Source: Kribbia dieselivorans NBRC 106261
Lineage (GTDB): Bacteria > Actinomycetota > Actinomycetes > Actinomycetales > Dermatophilaceae
Assembly (NCBI RefSeq): GCF_001552435.1
Contig: NZ_BCRE01000062.1
Span: forward strand, 1 to 43,186
DNA: 43,186 nucleotides
Reading direction: 5' to 3'
Shown: piece by piece, positions 17,397 through 25,505 of the stretch
How positions within the stretch are numbered: position 1 is the stretch's first letter
Layout: every line of letters starts with the position of its first letter
The notes under the pieces: generated by a model
Told to the model about the DNA's origin: nothing
What the model saw: only the letters and a program-made list of their open reading frames with translations
The model's database searches: none
Translations under genes and position numbers: made by a program

Positions 17397-18242
17397 CTAT
17401 TCGCCGGTCTCGACGCCGCGCGCCTTGAGGTAGGTCAACTGGGCCATGAGCGAGAGCCGTGCGGCCGGGAGCACCTGCGGCGGCACGTCGTGGTAGACGA
17501 TCGCGAGCACGGCCTCCAGCCCGCGGGCGCCGCCGGCGAGCGCGTCGCGCACCTGCTGCAACCGTTCGTCGCGGTGCACGCGGTAGAACGCCACCATCGC
17601 CTCGGCCTCGAAGATCGTCGGCCCGTGACCGGGCAGGATCGACGTCACCGGCCCACGCCCGGTCAACTCGTGCAGCCGGTCGAGCGAGGCCAGGTAGTGC
17701 TCGAGATCCCCGTCCGGGTGCGCCACGACCGTCGTGCCGCGCCCGAGGACGGTGTCGCCCGAGAACAGGGCATGGTCGGCCTCGAGCACGAAACTGACGG
17801 AGTCGGTCGTATGGCCGGGCGTCGTGACCGCCCGCAACTCGATCCCGGGCGCGAGGATCCGGTCTCCGTCACCGATGTCGTCGTGACCGCGGCCGACCGC
17901 CCGCACCGGTGCCCCGGTCAACTCGACGAGGTTGGGCACGCCACCGGAGTGGTCGAAGTGGCCGTGGCTGAGCACGATCTGCCCGACCCGGGCCCCGAGC
18001 GCGGTGACGTGATCGACGATCCGCTGCTGGTGGGCCCGCTCGTCCTCACCGGGGTCGATGACGATGGCCTCACTGGCACCGGGGGCCAGGAGCACCCAGG
18101 TGTTCGTGCCGTCCAGGGTCATCGGCCCGGGGTTGCCCTGCAGCAGGCAGTGGGCGTGCTCGGTGATCTGGCCACCGGTCCAGTCGCCGATGGCCGCCGA
18201 GGGGGCCGGCTGCGCGGTGTTGGGGTGCACGGCGCCGCTCAA
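17397..18242 (-). CDS. Metallo-beta-lactamase fold hydrolase
   Basis: A 281-residue MBL-fold protein with the metal site HGHFDHSGG, then a downstream GHTTDSVSFVLE His and LFSGDTVLG Asp, and a C-terminal ILPGHGPTI His, all in family order. It resembles LACTB2/ribonuclease-Z-like hydrolases of unknown substrate (Rv3677c in mycobacteria). The frame starts with TTG at 18242, overlapping the TGA of the NUDIX gene; a GTG at 18230 is an alternative and no Shine-Dalgarno settles it. It closes a minus-strand unit with DUF4177, RidA and NUDIX genes and ends 6 bp after the crp stop, convergently. Confidence 0.93.
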   Translation of the reverse strand: MSGAVHPNTAQPAPSAAIGDWTGGQITEHAHCLLQGNPGPMTLDGTNTWVLLAPGASEAIVIDPGEDERAHQQRIVDHVTALGARVGQIVLSHGHFDHSGGVPNLVELTGAPVRAVGRGHDDIGDGDRILAPGIELRAVTTPGHTTDSVSFVLEADHALFSGDTVLGRGTTVVAHPDGDLEHYLASLDRLHELTGRGPVTSILPGHGPTIFEAEAMVAFYRVHRDERLQQVRDALAGGARGLEAVLAIVYHDVPPQVLPAARLSLMAQLTYLKARGVETGE

Positions 18243-19075
18243 TCGGGCAGGTCGACCCGCAGCCGCAGGCCGTCCTCGGTCTCGACGAGTTCGGGCATGA
18301 CGTGCTTGATCGCGTACGACGCGGTCAACGCGCCCTGCGCCGAGGTGGCCTCGGCCAACTGCTCGAGGGAGTGGATCGTCGGCGGCAGCATGAGCACCTC
18401 ACCGTCGCGGCTCTGCTGCAGCAACTCGCTCGGCACGTACCACCCGGAGGTCTCGGCCTCGGTCGTGGCCCCGTCGAGGTCCTGCCCGGCCGGCACGGTC
18501 GCGATGAAGAACCGCGTGGCGTAGCGCTTCGGCTCGAACACCGGCGTCGTCCAGAACGCCCGGTAGGTCAACAGATCGGAGCGCAGCACGAGGCCCTCGG
18601 CGAGAAGCACGTCGTGCAGGGCGGTCTCGTGGGCGATGAGTTGGGCGCGGTACCGCTCCCAGTTCTCCCCCGCCGGGGTGACGAGGTCGTCGTGGGCGCC
18701 GGGAGCGGCCAGCAGCACACCACACTCCTCGAACACCTCGCGCACCGCGGTGGCCACGAGCATGCGCGCGGTGCCCTCGTCGGTGCCGAAACGCTCCGCC
18801 CAGACGGCCGCGTCGGGTCCGGCCCAGGGCAGGTCCTCCGCAGCGTCACGCTGGTCGGTGCCGCCGCCGGGGAAGACGAACGTCGAGGGCGCGAACGCCA
18901 TGGAGGCCACTCGCTTGAGCATGAACACCTCGACACCGGAGGCGTCGTCACGGTCGCGCACGAACATGACCGTGGCGGCGTTCTTCGGGGTCGCCGCGAC
19001 CGCGGGGTTGGCCAGGTACTCCTGGGCGAAGTCGCCCAGACGGCCGGGAACCGGCTGGTCCTGGATCGGGCTCAT
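18239..19075 (-). CDS. NUDIX hydrolase, NUDT19-like
   Basis: A 278-residue protein with an N-terminal NUDIX fold and a long C-terminal extension. The family-specific start AATVMFVRDRDDASGVEVFM with LKRVASMAFAPSTFVFPGGG is followed, after an insertion, by AVREVFEECGVLLAAP, a split Nudix box as in NUDT7/NUDT19 enzymes that act on CoA species. The ATG overlaps the RidA stop (ATGA), and its own stop overlaps the MBL start. I know of no NUDIX gene between RidA and the MBL gene in the mycobacterial order, so this looks like a lineage-specific insertion into the cluster. Confidence 0.88.
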   Translation of the reverse strand: MSPIQDQPVPGRLGDFAQEYLANPAVAATPKNAATVMFVRDRDDASGVEVFMLKRVASMAFAPSTFVFPGGGTDQRDAAEDLPWAGPDAAVWAERFGTDEGTARMLVATAVREVFEECGVLLAAPGAHDDLVTPAGENWERYRAQLIAHETALHDVLLAEGLVLRSDLLTYRAFWTTPVFEPKRYATRFFIATVPAGQDLDGATTEAETSGWYVPSELLQQSRDGEVLMLPPTIHSLEQLAEATSAQGALTASYAIKHVMPELVETEDGLRLRVDLPD

Positions 19076-19545
19076 GACGCCACGCGCACGATCAGCTCAA
19101 CCTCGACCGGAGCGTCGATCGGCAGCACGGCCACGCCGACCGCGGAGCGAGCGTGCGCACCGCGGTCGCCGAACACCTCTCCGATGAGCTCGGAGGCGCC
19201 GTTGATGACGTCGGGCTGCCCCGTGAACGACGGGTCGGAGGCGACGAAGCCGACGACCTTGACCACGCGGGTGACGCGGTCGAGGTCACCGACGACGGAC
19301 TTGACGGCCGCGATCGCGTTCAGCGCGCACGTGGCCGCGAGCTGCTTCGCGTCGGCCGGGCGCACGCACTCGCTGGCCTCGCCGACCTTGCCGGAGCGCG
19401 GCAGCGCCCCGTCGACGAGCGGCAGCTGACCCGAGGTGAAGCACAGATCACCGTCGAGCACCGCCGGGACGTAGGCGGCCAGCGGCGAGGCCACCTCGGG
19501 CAGGGCCAGGCCGAGTTCGGCCAACCGGGATTCGACGCGCGACAT
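19072..19545 (-). CDS. RidA/YjgF family protein
   Basis: A 157-residue member of the RidA superfamily, which usually deaminates reactive enamine/imine intermediates from PLP enzymes. Features: SRVESRLAELGLALPEVASP at the start, FTSGQLPLVDG, and CALNAIAAVKSVVGDLDRVT followed by a FTGQPDVINGASELIGEVFG end. The catalytic Arg of canonical RidA (in the RSxV motif) has its counterpart in ARSAVGVAVLP. The ATG at 19545 overlaps the last base of the DUF4177 stop and is preceded by GAAGG. Homologous to Rv3678c by position. Confidence 0.92.
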   Translation of the reverse strand: MSRVESRLAELGLALPEVASPLAAYVPAVLDGDLCFTSGQLPLVDGALPRSGKVGEASECVRPADAKQLAATCALNAIAAVKSVVGDLDRVTRVVKVVGFVASDPSFTGQPDVINGASELIGEVFGDRGAHARSAVGVAVLPIDAPVEVELIVRVAS

Positions 19546-19706
19546 CAGGACGCCTTCGGACGCTTGAGGTAGGCGACCAGGCTCTGGCCGTCGGGACCGG
19601 GCACGACCTGCACGAGTTCCCAGCCGTCGGCGCCCCACTGATCGAGGATCTGCTTGGTGGCATGGACGATGAGCGGCACCGTCGCGTATTCCCACGTCGT
19701 AGTCAT
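19545..19706 (-). CDS. DUF4177 family small protein
   Basis: A 53-residue protein, MTTTWEYATVPLIVHATKQI continuing with LDQWGADGWELVQVVPGPDG and a SLVAYLKRPK end, matching the short DUF4177 fold (W-x-Y ... LN/DxxGxxGWELV ... FKRP). Function is unknown. It is the first gene of the leftward DUF4177-RidA-NUDIX-MBL unit. There is no Shine-Dalgarno; TAGTCT lies 7 nt before the ATG, so translation is probably from a leaderless mRNA. It corresponds in position to Rv3678A. Confidence 0.9.
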   Translation of the reverse strand: MTTTWEYATVPLIVHATKQILDQWGADGWELVQVVPGPDGQSLVAYLKRPKAS

Positions 19707-19757
19707 GCAGCGCAGACTACTGATGATCACGGCCGATGAGGACATAGGGTGACCCAC
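19707..19757. promoter_or_regulatory. Compact divergent promoter of DUF4177 and ArsA-type genes, leaderless both ways
   Basis: On the minus strand TAGTCT (plus 19714-19719) is followed by 7 nt and the DUF4177 ATG. On the plus strand TAGGGT (19745-19750) is followed by 7 nt and the GTG of the first ATPase gene. The hexamers are 25 bp apart, the same gap as in the nth/crp region. No recognisable -35 hexamer or Shine-Dalgarno is seen on either side. Confidence 0.72.
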
Positions 19758-20762
19758 GTGGCACGCGCGCATCCCTCCACAGCCCCACGTCTGCACGTCA
19801 TCAGCGGAAAGGGCGGCACCGGCAAGACGACGGTCGCCTGCGCCTTGGCGATCGCCCTGGCCCGTCAGGGCAAGCGGGTGCTGCTGGCCGAGGTCGAGGG
19901 CCGGCAGGGCATCGCCAGTGTCCTGGACGTCAACCCGCTCGCGCCCGAGGAACAACTCGTCCTGACCGACCCGTCCGGCGGTGAGGTGTATGGCATCGCC
20001 GTCGACGCCAAGGCCGCACTGCTCGAGTACCTCAAGCTCTTCTACCGCCTCGGGCCCGCCGGAACCGTGCTCGAGAAGATCGGTGCCATCGACTTCGCCA
20101 CCACGATCGCGCCGGGGGTGCGCGACCTGTTGCTCATCGGCAAGATCTACGAGGCGGTCGGTCGGACGCAGAAGGTCAACAAGCGCGAGGTGCCGGTCTA
20201 CGACGCCGTAGTGCTCGACGCTCCGCCCACCGGCCGGATCGTGCGGTTCATGGGCGTCGGCGAGGGGGTCTCGGACGTCGCGCGAGTCGGGCCCATCGCC
20301 CGCCAGGCTGCCTCGGTCAACCAGATGCTGACCAGTCAGACCACGGCCGTGCACCTGGTCACCCTGCTCGAGGAGATGCCCGTCCAGGAGACCATCGAGG
20401 CGATCACCGAACTGGAGGGCGGCGGCCTGCGACTGGGGTCGATCGTCGTCAACCTCGTGCGCGACCACCACGTCACCAGCGGTCACCTTCGGCGGGTTCG
20501 GGCGCGCACGGACACGCTGCGCGAGGCGCTCAACGGCGACCTGACGCTGATGGGGCTGCCCGCGGGCGACGCCATCGTCGACGGGCTTATCGAGGAGGCC
20601 GTCGAACATGAAGAACGCATGGAACTTCAGGAGGAGCAGGAGGCCATCATCGCCGCCCAGGACCGGCCCACGATCCGGGTGCCGCATCTGCCGCTGGGGG
20701 TCTCCGGTGGCGGGTTGGGTGTGCTGGCCGACGCCATCGAGGAACAGGGGATGACCGCATGA
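19758..20762 (+). CDS. ArsA/Get3-family ATPase, first subunit
   Basis: A 334-residue ATPase of the ArsA/Get3 class. The deviant Walker A LHVISGKGGTGKTTVACALA carries the signature Lys before the P-loop; the A-prime Asp lies in YDAVVLDAPPTGRIVRF. It corresponds to M. tuberculosis Rv3679 (called BagA), which forms a heteromeric complex with Rv3680. There is no ArsB or metal-binding Cys set, so arsenite transport is unlikely; the role is probably in membrane or envelope homeostasis. I chose GTG 19758 over GTG 19749 because it lies exactly 7 nt after TAGGGT. The stop overlaps the next start (ATGA). Confidence 0.92.
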   Translation: MARAHPSTAPRLHVISGKGGTGKTTVACALAIALARQGKRVLLAEVEGRQGIASVLDVNPLAPEEQLVLTDPSGGEVYGIAVDAKAALLEYLKLFYRLGPAGTVLEKIGAIDFATTIAPGVRDLLLIGKIYEAVGRTQKVNKREVPVYDAVVLDAPPTGRIVRFMGVGEGVSDVARVGPIARQAASVNQMLTSQTTAVHLVTLLEEMPVQETIEAITELEGGGLRLGSIVVNLVRDHHVTSGHLRRVRARTDTLREALNGDLTLMGLPAGDAIVDGLIEEAVEHEERMELQEEQEAIIAAQDRPTIRVPHLPLGVSGGGLGVLADAIEEQGMTA

Positions 20763-21955
20763 GCCCGCGAGACCGCTCCGGGGACGACACGATGCTCCTC
20801 ATCGACGAGGTCATCGACAACCCCGATCGACGGATCGTCGTGTGCTGCGGCTCGGGTGGGGTCGGCAAGACCACGATGGCGGCCTCGATCGGCGTGCGCG
20901 CCGCGGAGCGCGGTCGGCGCGTGGTCGTGCTGACCATCGACCCCGCGCGACGGCTGGCCCAGGCCCTGGGTTTGGAGAGTCTGGACAACACCCCACGCCC
21001 GGTCAGCGGCATTCTCGCCGAGTCGGGCGGGTCGCTGGACGCGATGATGCTCGACATGAAGCGCACCTTCGACGAGGTCGTCGAGGCGCACTCGACCCCC
21101 GAGAAGGCCGCCCAGATCCTGGCCAACCCGTTCTACCAGGCGCTGTCCTCGTCGTTCGCCGGGACGCAGGAGTACATGGCCATGGAGAAACTGGGCCAGT
21201 TGCGCCGGGAGTCGGAGGCGGAGGGCCGTTGGGACCTCATCATCGTCGACACCCCGCCGTCGCGTTCGGCGCTGGACTTCCTGGATGCCCCGAACCGGCT
21301 CTCGTCGTTCCTCGACGGGCGGTTCATCCGCCTGCTCATGGCGCCCGCGCGAATCGGCTCCAAGGTGGGGATGCGCATGCTCGGTGCCGGGGTGGCGATC
21401 GCGACGATGACGAAGGTCCTCGGCGGTGACCTGCTCACCGACGTGCAGTCCTTCGTCGCGGCGCTCGACACGATGTTCGGCGGGTTCCGGGAGCGGGCCG
21501 ACCGTACCTACGCGCTGCTCAAGGACGACGAGACCGTGTTCGTCGTCGTGGCCGCACCCGAGCAGGATGCGATGCGCGAGGCGTCGTTCTTCGTGCAGCG
21601 GTTGGGCGTCGACCAGATGCCCCTGGCCGGGCTGATCGTCAATCGCATGCAGCGCGTGCAGGCGCCCGGGCTGAACTCGGCCCGCGCACTGGACGGGGCG
21701 GAACGGCTCGAGAGCGAGACTCCGTCACGCACCGCTCGCCTGTCGGCGTCACTGCTGCGGGTGCACGCCGAGGTCGCGCAACTGGCCGAGCGCCACCTCA
21801 GTGTGGTGCAGCGGTTCCGGGTGGGCCATCCGGGGATTCCGGTGGCCATGGTCCCGGCCGCCGCGCGTGATGTGCACGACCTGGCCGACCTGCGCGAGGT
21901 CGGTGCCGCTCTCGCCGGCGCGGCGTCCGGCGTTGGGGTGAGCGTCAGGTCGTGA
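20759..21955 (+). CDS. ArsA/Get3-family ATPase, second subunit
   Basis: A 398-residue partner of the preceding gene (Rv3680/BagB by position). Walker A is VVCCGSGGVGKTTMAASIGV: the P-loop GK is intact but the signature Lys of KGGxGK is replaced by Ser, so this subunit may depend on its partner for ATP hydrolysis. Further motifs are DPARRLAQALGLESLDNTPR, WDLIIVDTPPSRSALDFLDA and a long helical region around FLDGRFIRLLMAPARIGSKV typical of the Get3 alpha-helical subdomain. The ATG overlaps the previous stop. It ends 9 bp before the convergent WhiB gene. Confidence 0.92.
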   Translation: MSPRDRSGDDTMLLIDEVIDNPDRRIVVCCGSGGVGKTTMAASIGVRAAERGRRVVVLTIDPARRLAQALGLESLDNTPRPVSGILAESGGSLDAMMLDMKRTFDEVVEAHSTPEKAAQILANPFYQALSSSFAGTQEYMAMEKLGQLRRESEAEGRWDLIIVDTPPSRSALDFLDAPNRLSSFLDGRFIRLLMAPARIGSKVGMRMLGAGVAIATMTKVLGGDLLTDVQSFVAALDTMFGGFRERADRTYALLKDDETVFVVVAAPEQDAMREASFFVQRLGVDQMPLAGLIVNRMQRVQAPGLNSARALDGAERLESETPSRTARLSASLLRVHAEVAQLAERHLSVVQRFRVGHPGIPVAMVPAAARDVHDLADLREVGAALAGAASGVGVSVRS

Positions 21956-21964
21956 GGATGGCGG

Positions 21965-22294
21965 CTACGCCATCAGGCGGTGCGCCGCGGCCGCCTCATC
22001 GGCGCGTGCGCGCTGGAAGAGTGCCGCCCACGACGAGACGTGCGGATTGCGGCGCAGCAGTGCACGGCGCTCCCGTTCGGTCATGCCGCCCCACACCCCG
22101 AACTCGGTGCGGTGATCGAGGGCATCGGCCAGGCACTCTGCCACGACCGGGCAGCTCTGGCAGATGACCTTGGCGGTTCGCTGATCCTTGCCCTTGACGA
22201 ACAGTGCCTCCGGGTCGGCGTGTGCGCACCGGCCACGAGTGGCCCAGTCGCTCGCCCAAGCGGGTGGCGTCGGTGTGATCGGACTGAGGGTCAT
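21965..22294 (-). CDS. whiB4: WhiB family Fe-S transcriptional regulator (WhiB4-like)
   Basis: A 109-residue WhiB protein with the four cluster ligands Cys23, Cys45, Cys48 and Cys54 in the C-x21-C-x2-C-x5-C pattern, followed by the GVWGGMTERERR turn that binds the sigma factor and a basic DNA-binding stretch RALLRRNP. WhiB4 in mycobacteria is a redox- and nitric-oxide-responsive regulator; the symbol is assigned from its position between the ArsA-type pair and ponA2. GGAGG lies 6 nt before the ATG at 22294; a TTG at 22297 is possible. Upstream a promoter (-10 TAAGAT) and a hairpin in the 5' leader (AGCCG-N6-CGGCT, 22321-22336) are visible. Confidence 0.93.
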   Translation of the reverse strand: MTLSPITPTPPAWASDWATRGRCAHADPEALFVKGKDQRTAKVICQSCPVVAECLADALDHRTEFGVWGGMTERERRALLRRNPHVSSWAALFQRARADEAAAAHRLMA

Positions 22295-22346
22295 CAACGA
22301 CCTCCAACTCGAGTGTCGAAAGCCGTTGCAGCGGCTCCTTGTTCAG

Positions 22347-22374
22347 ATCTTACAAGGGCCGTCATCTCTGGCAA
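22347..22374 (-). promoter_or_regulatory. Candidate whiB4 promoter
   Basis: On the minus strand TTGCCA (plus 22369-22374) and TAAGAT (plus 22347-22352) are separated by 16 bp, close to a housekeeping promoter. The start point would lie near 22340, giving a leader of about 46 nt that contains the small inverted repeat at 22321-22336. The surrounding 22340-22460 stretch is AT-richer than its neighbours. Confidence 0.5.
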
Positions 22375-22532
22375 TAGGCCAGGGTGACCAAAATCTGAAA
22401 TTTCGGGGCCGGTTTGGGCAACCAAAGTCCCCGAATCGGACATCCCCGGTTACAATACGGCAACTTCGATCCTTGCGGGTGGACACAATGGCCGACCCGG
22501 CACTTCTCCCAAAGGTTGTCAGGATCCGCCGT

Positions 22533-22545
22533 TACCCTGTGGCGC
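22533..22545 (+). promoter_or_regulatory. -10 element for leaderless ponA2 transcript
   Basis: TACCCT (22533-22538) is followed by 7 nt and the ponA2 ATG, and no Shine-Dalgarno is present. A second candidate, the extended -10 GGTTACAAT with TACAAT at 22451-22456, would give a leader of about 80 nt, so two promoters are possible. Confidence 0.5.
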
Positions 22546-24912
22546 ATGCGCGCGAAATCCCAGATGCCCCACGTCGTGAGCCTGTTGGCGGCCTTCGTCG
22601 CCATCGCCGTCGGCATGGGCATCCTGGCCGCCGGCATCATGCTCCCCGCCACGGGTGCCGTGGGGCAGGCCACGAAGGGTACCGTTCAGGCCTTCCAGGA
22701 CCTGCCCGAGGACTTCTCCCCCATCGACCTGGCCCGGCCCTCGCAGATCACCTCCGCCGACGGCACGGTGTTGGCGACGCCATACGACGCCAACCGGGAG
22801 ATCGTCAAGCTGCAGGACGTCGCGCCCATCATGCGCAAGGCCCAGATCGCGATCGAGGACTCGCGCTTCTACGAGCACGGTGGCATCGACGTCCGCGGCA
22901 CCGCACGCGCCCTGGCCACCAACGTCGCCGGCGGCGGTGTCTCCCAAGGTGGATCGTCGATCACGCAGCAGTACGTCAAGCTCATGCTCCTCGAGAAGGC
23001 CCTGCGCGACGGTGACAAGCAGGCCGCCAACCAGGCCGTGGCCGTGTCGTACTCGCGCAAGCTGCAGGAATTGAAGTACGCGCTCAACGTCGAGAAGACG
23101 ATGAGCAAGAACCAGATCCTCGAGGGCTACCTCAACCTGGCCTACTACGGTGACCTCGCCTACGGCGTCGAGGCCGCCAGCAAGCACTACTTCTCGATGT
23201 CGGCCAAGGACCTCGATCTCTCGCGTGCCGCCACGCTGGCCGGGGTCGTGCAGAACCCTGGTACCGCGGACCCGCGCAACAATCCCCAACGCGCCACGGA
23301 GCGTCGCAACCTCGTGCTCGACCGGATGCTCGAGCTCGGCATGATCACGCCGGAGGCGGCGGCGGCGGCCAAGGCCAAGCCGATGAAGAGCCTGCTCAAG
23401 ATCAGCACCCGGGCCAGCGGCACCTGCGCGAAGTCGCCCGAGCCCTACGTGTGCAACTACGTCATCGACTTCCTCAAGACCGACCCGAAGCTCGGGGTGC
23501 TCGGTGAGAACCCCGACGCACGTATGCGCACCATCAACACCGCCGGGCTGAAGATCAAGACCACCGTCGACACGCGATGGCAGAAGCAGATCTACCGGAC
23601 GCTGACCTCGAAGGTGCCCAACGGCGACGCCAGCGGTGTCGGGGCGGCCATGGCCACCGTCGAGCCGGGCACTGGCGCCGTCAAGGCCATCGTGCAGACC
23701 TCGCAGTACAAGACGGGGCTGAAGAAGGCCTCGAGCACCTACTCCGAGCAGTCGTGGACGGTGCCACAGGCCTACGGTGGCACCGCCGGCTTCGCGATCG
23801 GATCGACGGCCAAGCCGTACACCCTGGCGGAGGCACTCGAGAAGGGGAGGTCCCGCTCCAGCACCGTGCTCGCGCCGACCGCCGACACGGTCAACCCGGC
23901 CACGTTCTACGCCGATGACTTCCAGAAGCCATGCACGACCGTGGCGCCGTGGAAGGTCCGCAACGACGCGTTCTACAGCGGCCAGATCCCGCTGCAGAAG
24001 CTCATCACCGAGTCGGTCAACACCGCCACCGTGCAGTTGGCCAAGGAATCCGGGTCCTGCGACATCCACGCCCTGATGACGAAAATGGGCCTGCGCAACG
24101 GCACCGGTGAGGAGTACGGCAAGGACATCGCCGCCATCGTCCTCGGCGCGGACACCGCCCCGCCGCTGACCGTGGCCGCCTCGTACGCGACGTTCGGCGC
24201 CGACGGGATGTACTGCACTCCGAACCCGATCGCCGAGATCACCAACAACAAGGGCAAGGTCGTCTACAAGGGCGAGCCGGACTGCACCCGCGCGCTCAAG
24301 ACCTCGGTGGCCCGCGACGTGGCCGAGATGCTGCGCGGTCCCCTCGAGAGCATCGGGGGCAACGGCACCGCGACGAACGCCAGGTTGGCCGGCGGACGGA
24401 TGGCGGCCGGCAAGACCGGTACGACCGACTCGCACGTGCAGTCGTGGTTCGTAGGCACGACGCCGCAGTACTCGACGGCCGTGTTCGTCGGCAACCCGAT
24501 GATCAACAAGCCGATGGAGAACATCTCGATCGGCGGTCAGTTCTACCCGAAGGTGTTCGGTGGCACGATCGCCGCTCCGTTGTGGAAGTCGATCATGGAC
24601 CAGGAGCACAAGGGTCTGAAGATGCTCGACTTCGGCGGGAACGTCGTCGGCAAGGCGTCCGGCAGCACCAAGGCCAACGAGAACAACGCGACCCCCAAGC
24701 TCGGCACCGGACCCATCACCGCGATCCCGCCAACCGGCATGATGACCGAGCAGCAGGCGATCTCGACGCTGCAGGCCGCCGGGTTCGAGCCGGTCGTCGG
24801 CGCCACCACGCGCAGCCAGGTCGCCCCGGCCGGGCAGGTGTCGTACACCGAGCCGCAGGGGCAGGCGCCGCGTGGCACCCGGGTGGTCATCCACCTGTCC
24901 TCCGGGCCGTGA
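22546..24912 (+). CDS. ponA2: Bifunctional class A penicillin-binding protein with PASTA domain (PonA2-like)
   Basis: A 788-residue peptidoglycan synthase: N-terminal membrane anchor (residues about 8-32), GT51 glycosyltransferase with catalytic Glu104 in IEDSRFYEHGGIDVRG and SQGGSSITQQYVKLM, then a transpeptidase with SxxK at Ser420-Thr-Ala-Lys423, SVN in TESVNTATVQL and KTG at Lys623-Thr-Gly625. One PASTA domain closes the protein (residues about 725-788, MMTEQQAISTLQAAGFEPVV). It polymerises and cross-links glycan strands outside the membrane; beta-lactams would target Ser420. The frame is open to 22414, but the ATG at 22546 starts a normal anchor and sits 7 nt after a -10 hexamer. It corresponds to Rv3682. 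Confidence 0.95.
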   Translation: MRAKSQMPHVVSLLAAFVAIAVGMGILAAGIMLPATGAVGQATKGTVQAFQDLPEDFSPIDLARPSQITSADGTVLATPYDANREIVKLQDVAPIMRKAQIAIEDSRFYEHGGIDVRGTARALATNVAGGGVSQGGSSITQQYVKLMLLEKALRDGDKQAANQAVAVSYSRKLQELKYALNVEKTMSKNQILEGYLNLAYYGDLAYGVEAASKHYFSMSAKDLDLSRAATLAGVVQNPGTADPRNNPQRATERRNLVLDRMLELGMITPEAAAAAKAKPMKSLLKISTRASGTCAKSPEPYVCNYVIDFLKTDPKLGVLGENPDARMRTINTAGLKIKTTVDTRWQKQIYRTLTSKVPNGDASGVGAAMATVEPGTGAVKAIVQTSQYKTGLKKASSTYSEQSWTVPQAYGGTAGFAIGSTAKPYTLAEALEKGRSRSSTVLAPTADTVNPATFYADDFQKPCTTVAPWKVRNDAFYSGQIPLQKLITESVNTATVQLAKESGSCDIHALMTKMGLRNGTGEEYGKDIAAIVLGADTAPPLTVAASYATFGADGMYCTPNPIAEITNNKGKVVYKGEPDCTRALKTSVARDVAEMLRGPLESIGGNGTATNARLAGGRMAAGKTGTTDSHVQSWFVGTTPQYSTAVFVGNPMINKPMENISIGGQFYPKVFGGTIAAPLWKSIMDQEHKGLKMLDFGGNVVGKASGSTKANENNATPKLGTGPITAIPPTGMMTEQQAISTLQAAGFEPVVGATTRSQVAPAGQVSYTEPQGQAPRGTRVVIHLSSGP

Positions 24913-24933
24913 TCGCGCCGCAGTGAGGAGCAA

Positions 24934-24969
24934 CGAATGGGCCGCTGGGGTTACCCGGCGGCCCATTCG
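24934..24969. terminator. Bidirectional hairpin terminator between ponA2 and the GatB/YqeY gene
   Basis: CGAATGGGCCGC (24934-24945) pairs perfectly with GCGGCCCATTCG (24958-24969); adding a G-T wobble and three G-C pairs inside extends it to a 16-bp stem with a 4-nt loop. It lies between two convergent stops, 21 bp after ponA2 and 16 bp before the other gene's stop. The T-rich arms are short, so it is a U-poor terminator. Confidence 0.75.
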
Positions 24970-24985
24970 CGTGGCGGAGCGTCGA

Positions 24986-25441
24986 TCAGCCGGCGAGGCG
25001 TGCCTTGACGAGCGGAGCGATGCGGCCACCGTCGGCCCGCCCGGTCACCTCGGCCTGCACCGCCTTCATGACCTGACCCATCTGGGCCATGCCGGTCGCG
25101 CCCGACTCGGTGACGACCCGGTCGACAATGGCCTCGACCTCGGCGTCGGTGAGCTGCGTGGGCAGGTAGCCCTCGAGGACGGCCAACTCCGCCTCCTCCG
25201 CCTCGGCGAGTTCGGGCCGGTTCGCCCTGCGGTACTCGGCGGCGGCGTCGGAGCGCTTCTTGCCCTCCTTGGCGACCACCTTGAGGGTCTCGGCCTCGCT
25301 GAGTTCGTGGGCGCTCTCCCCGGCCACCTCGGCGGTGGTGATCGCGGTGAGCACCATGCGCAGCGTCGCGGCGGTGACCTTGTCGTGGGCCTTCATGGCG
25401 GTGTGGAGGTCGTGCTGCAGGGTCTCCTTGAGTGAACTCAT
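24986..25441 (-). CDS. GatB/YqeY domain-containing protein
   Basis: A 151-residue protein of the YqeY family, related to the tail domain of the GatB subunit of tRNA amidotransferase. It starts SSLKETLQHDLHTAMKAHDK and has the typical VTAATLRMVLTAI, EAELAVLEGYLPTQLTDAEV and GMAQMGQVMKAVQAEVTGRA blocks. The free-standing form may bind tRNA, but its role is unknown. The ATG at 25441 has only a weak GGGGA upstream. It is divergent from the metallophosphoesterase and convergent with ponA2. It is an insertion relative to the mycobacterial ponA2-phosphoesterase order. Confidence 0.93.
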   Translation of the reverse strand: MSSLKETLQHDLHTAMKAHDKVTAATLRMVLTAITTAEVAGESAHELSEAETLKVVAKEGKKRSDAAAEYRRANRPELAEAEEAELAVLEGYLPTQLTDAEVEAIVDRVVTESGATGMAQMGQVMKAVQAEVTGRADGGRIAPLVKARLAG

Positions 25442-25505
25442 GTCCCCAGTGTCCACCCTGGGTCTGATTGCCCGGGCGGGGCCGGAGGATGGAAGGATTG
25501 GCGAA

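Noticed and set aside
22519-25029. 836-codon antisense frame over ponA2
   Set aside because: Shadow of a well-supported penicillin-binding protein gene; no start signals or motifs.
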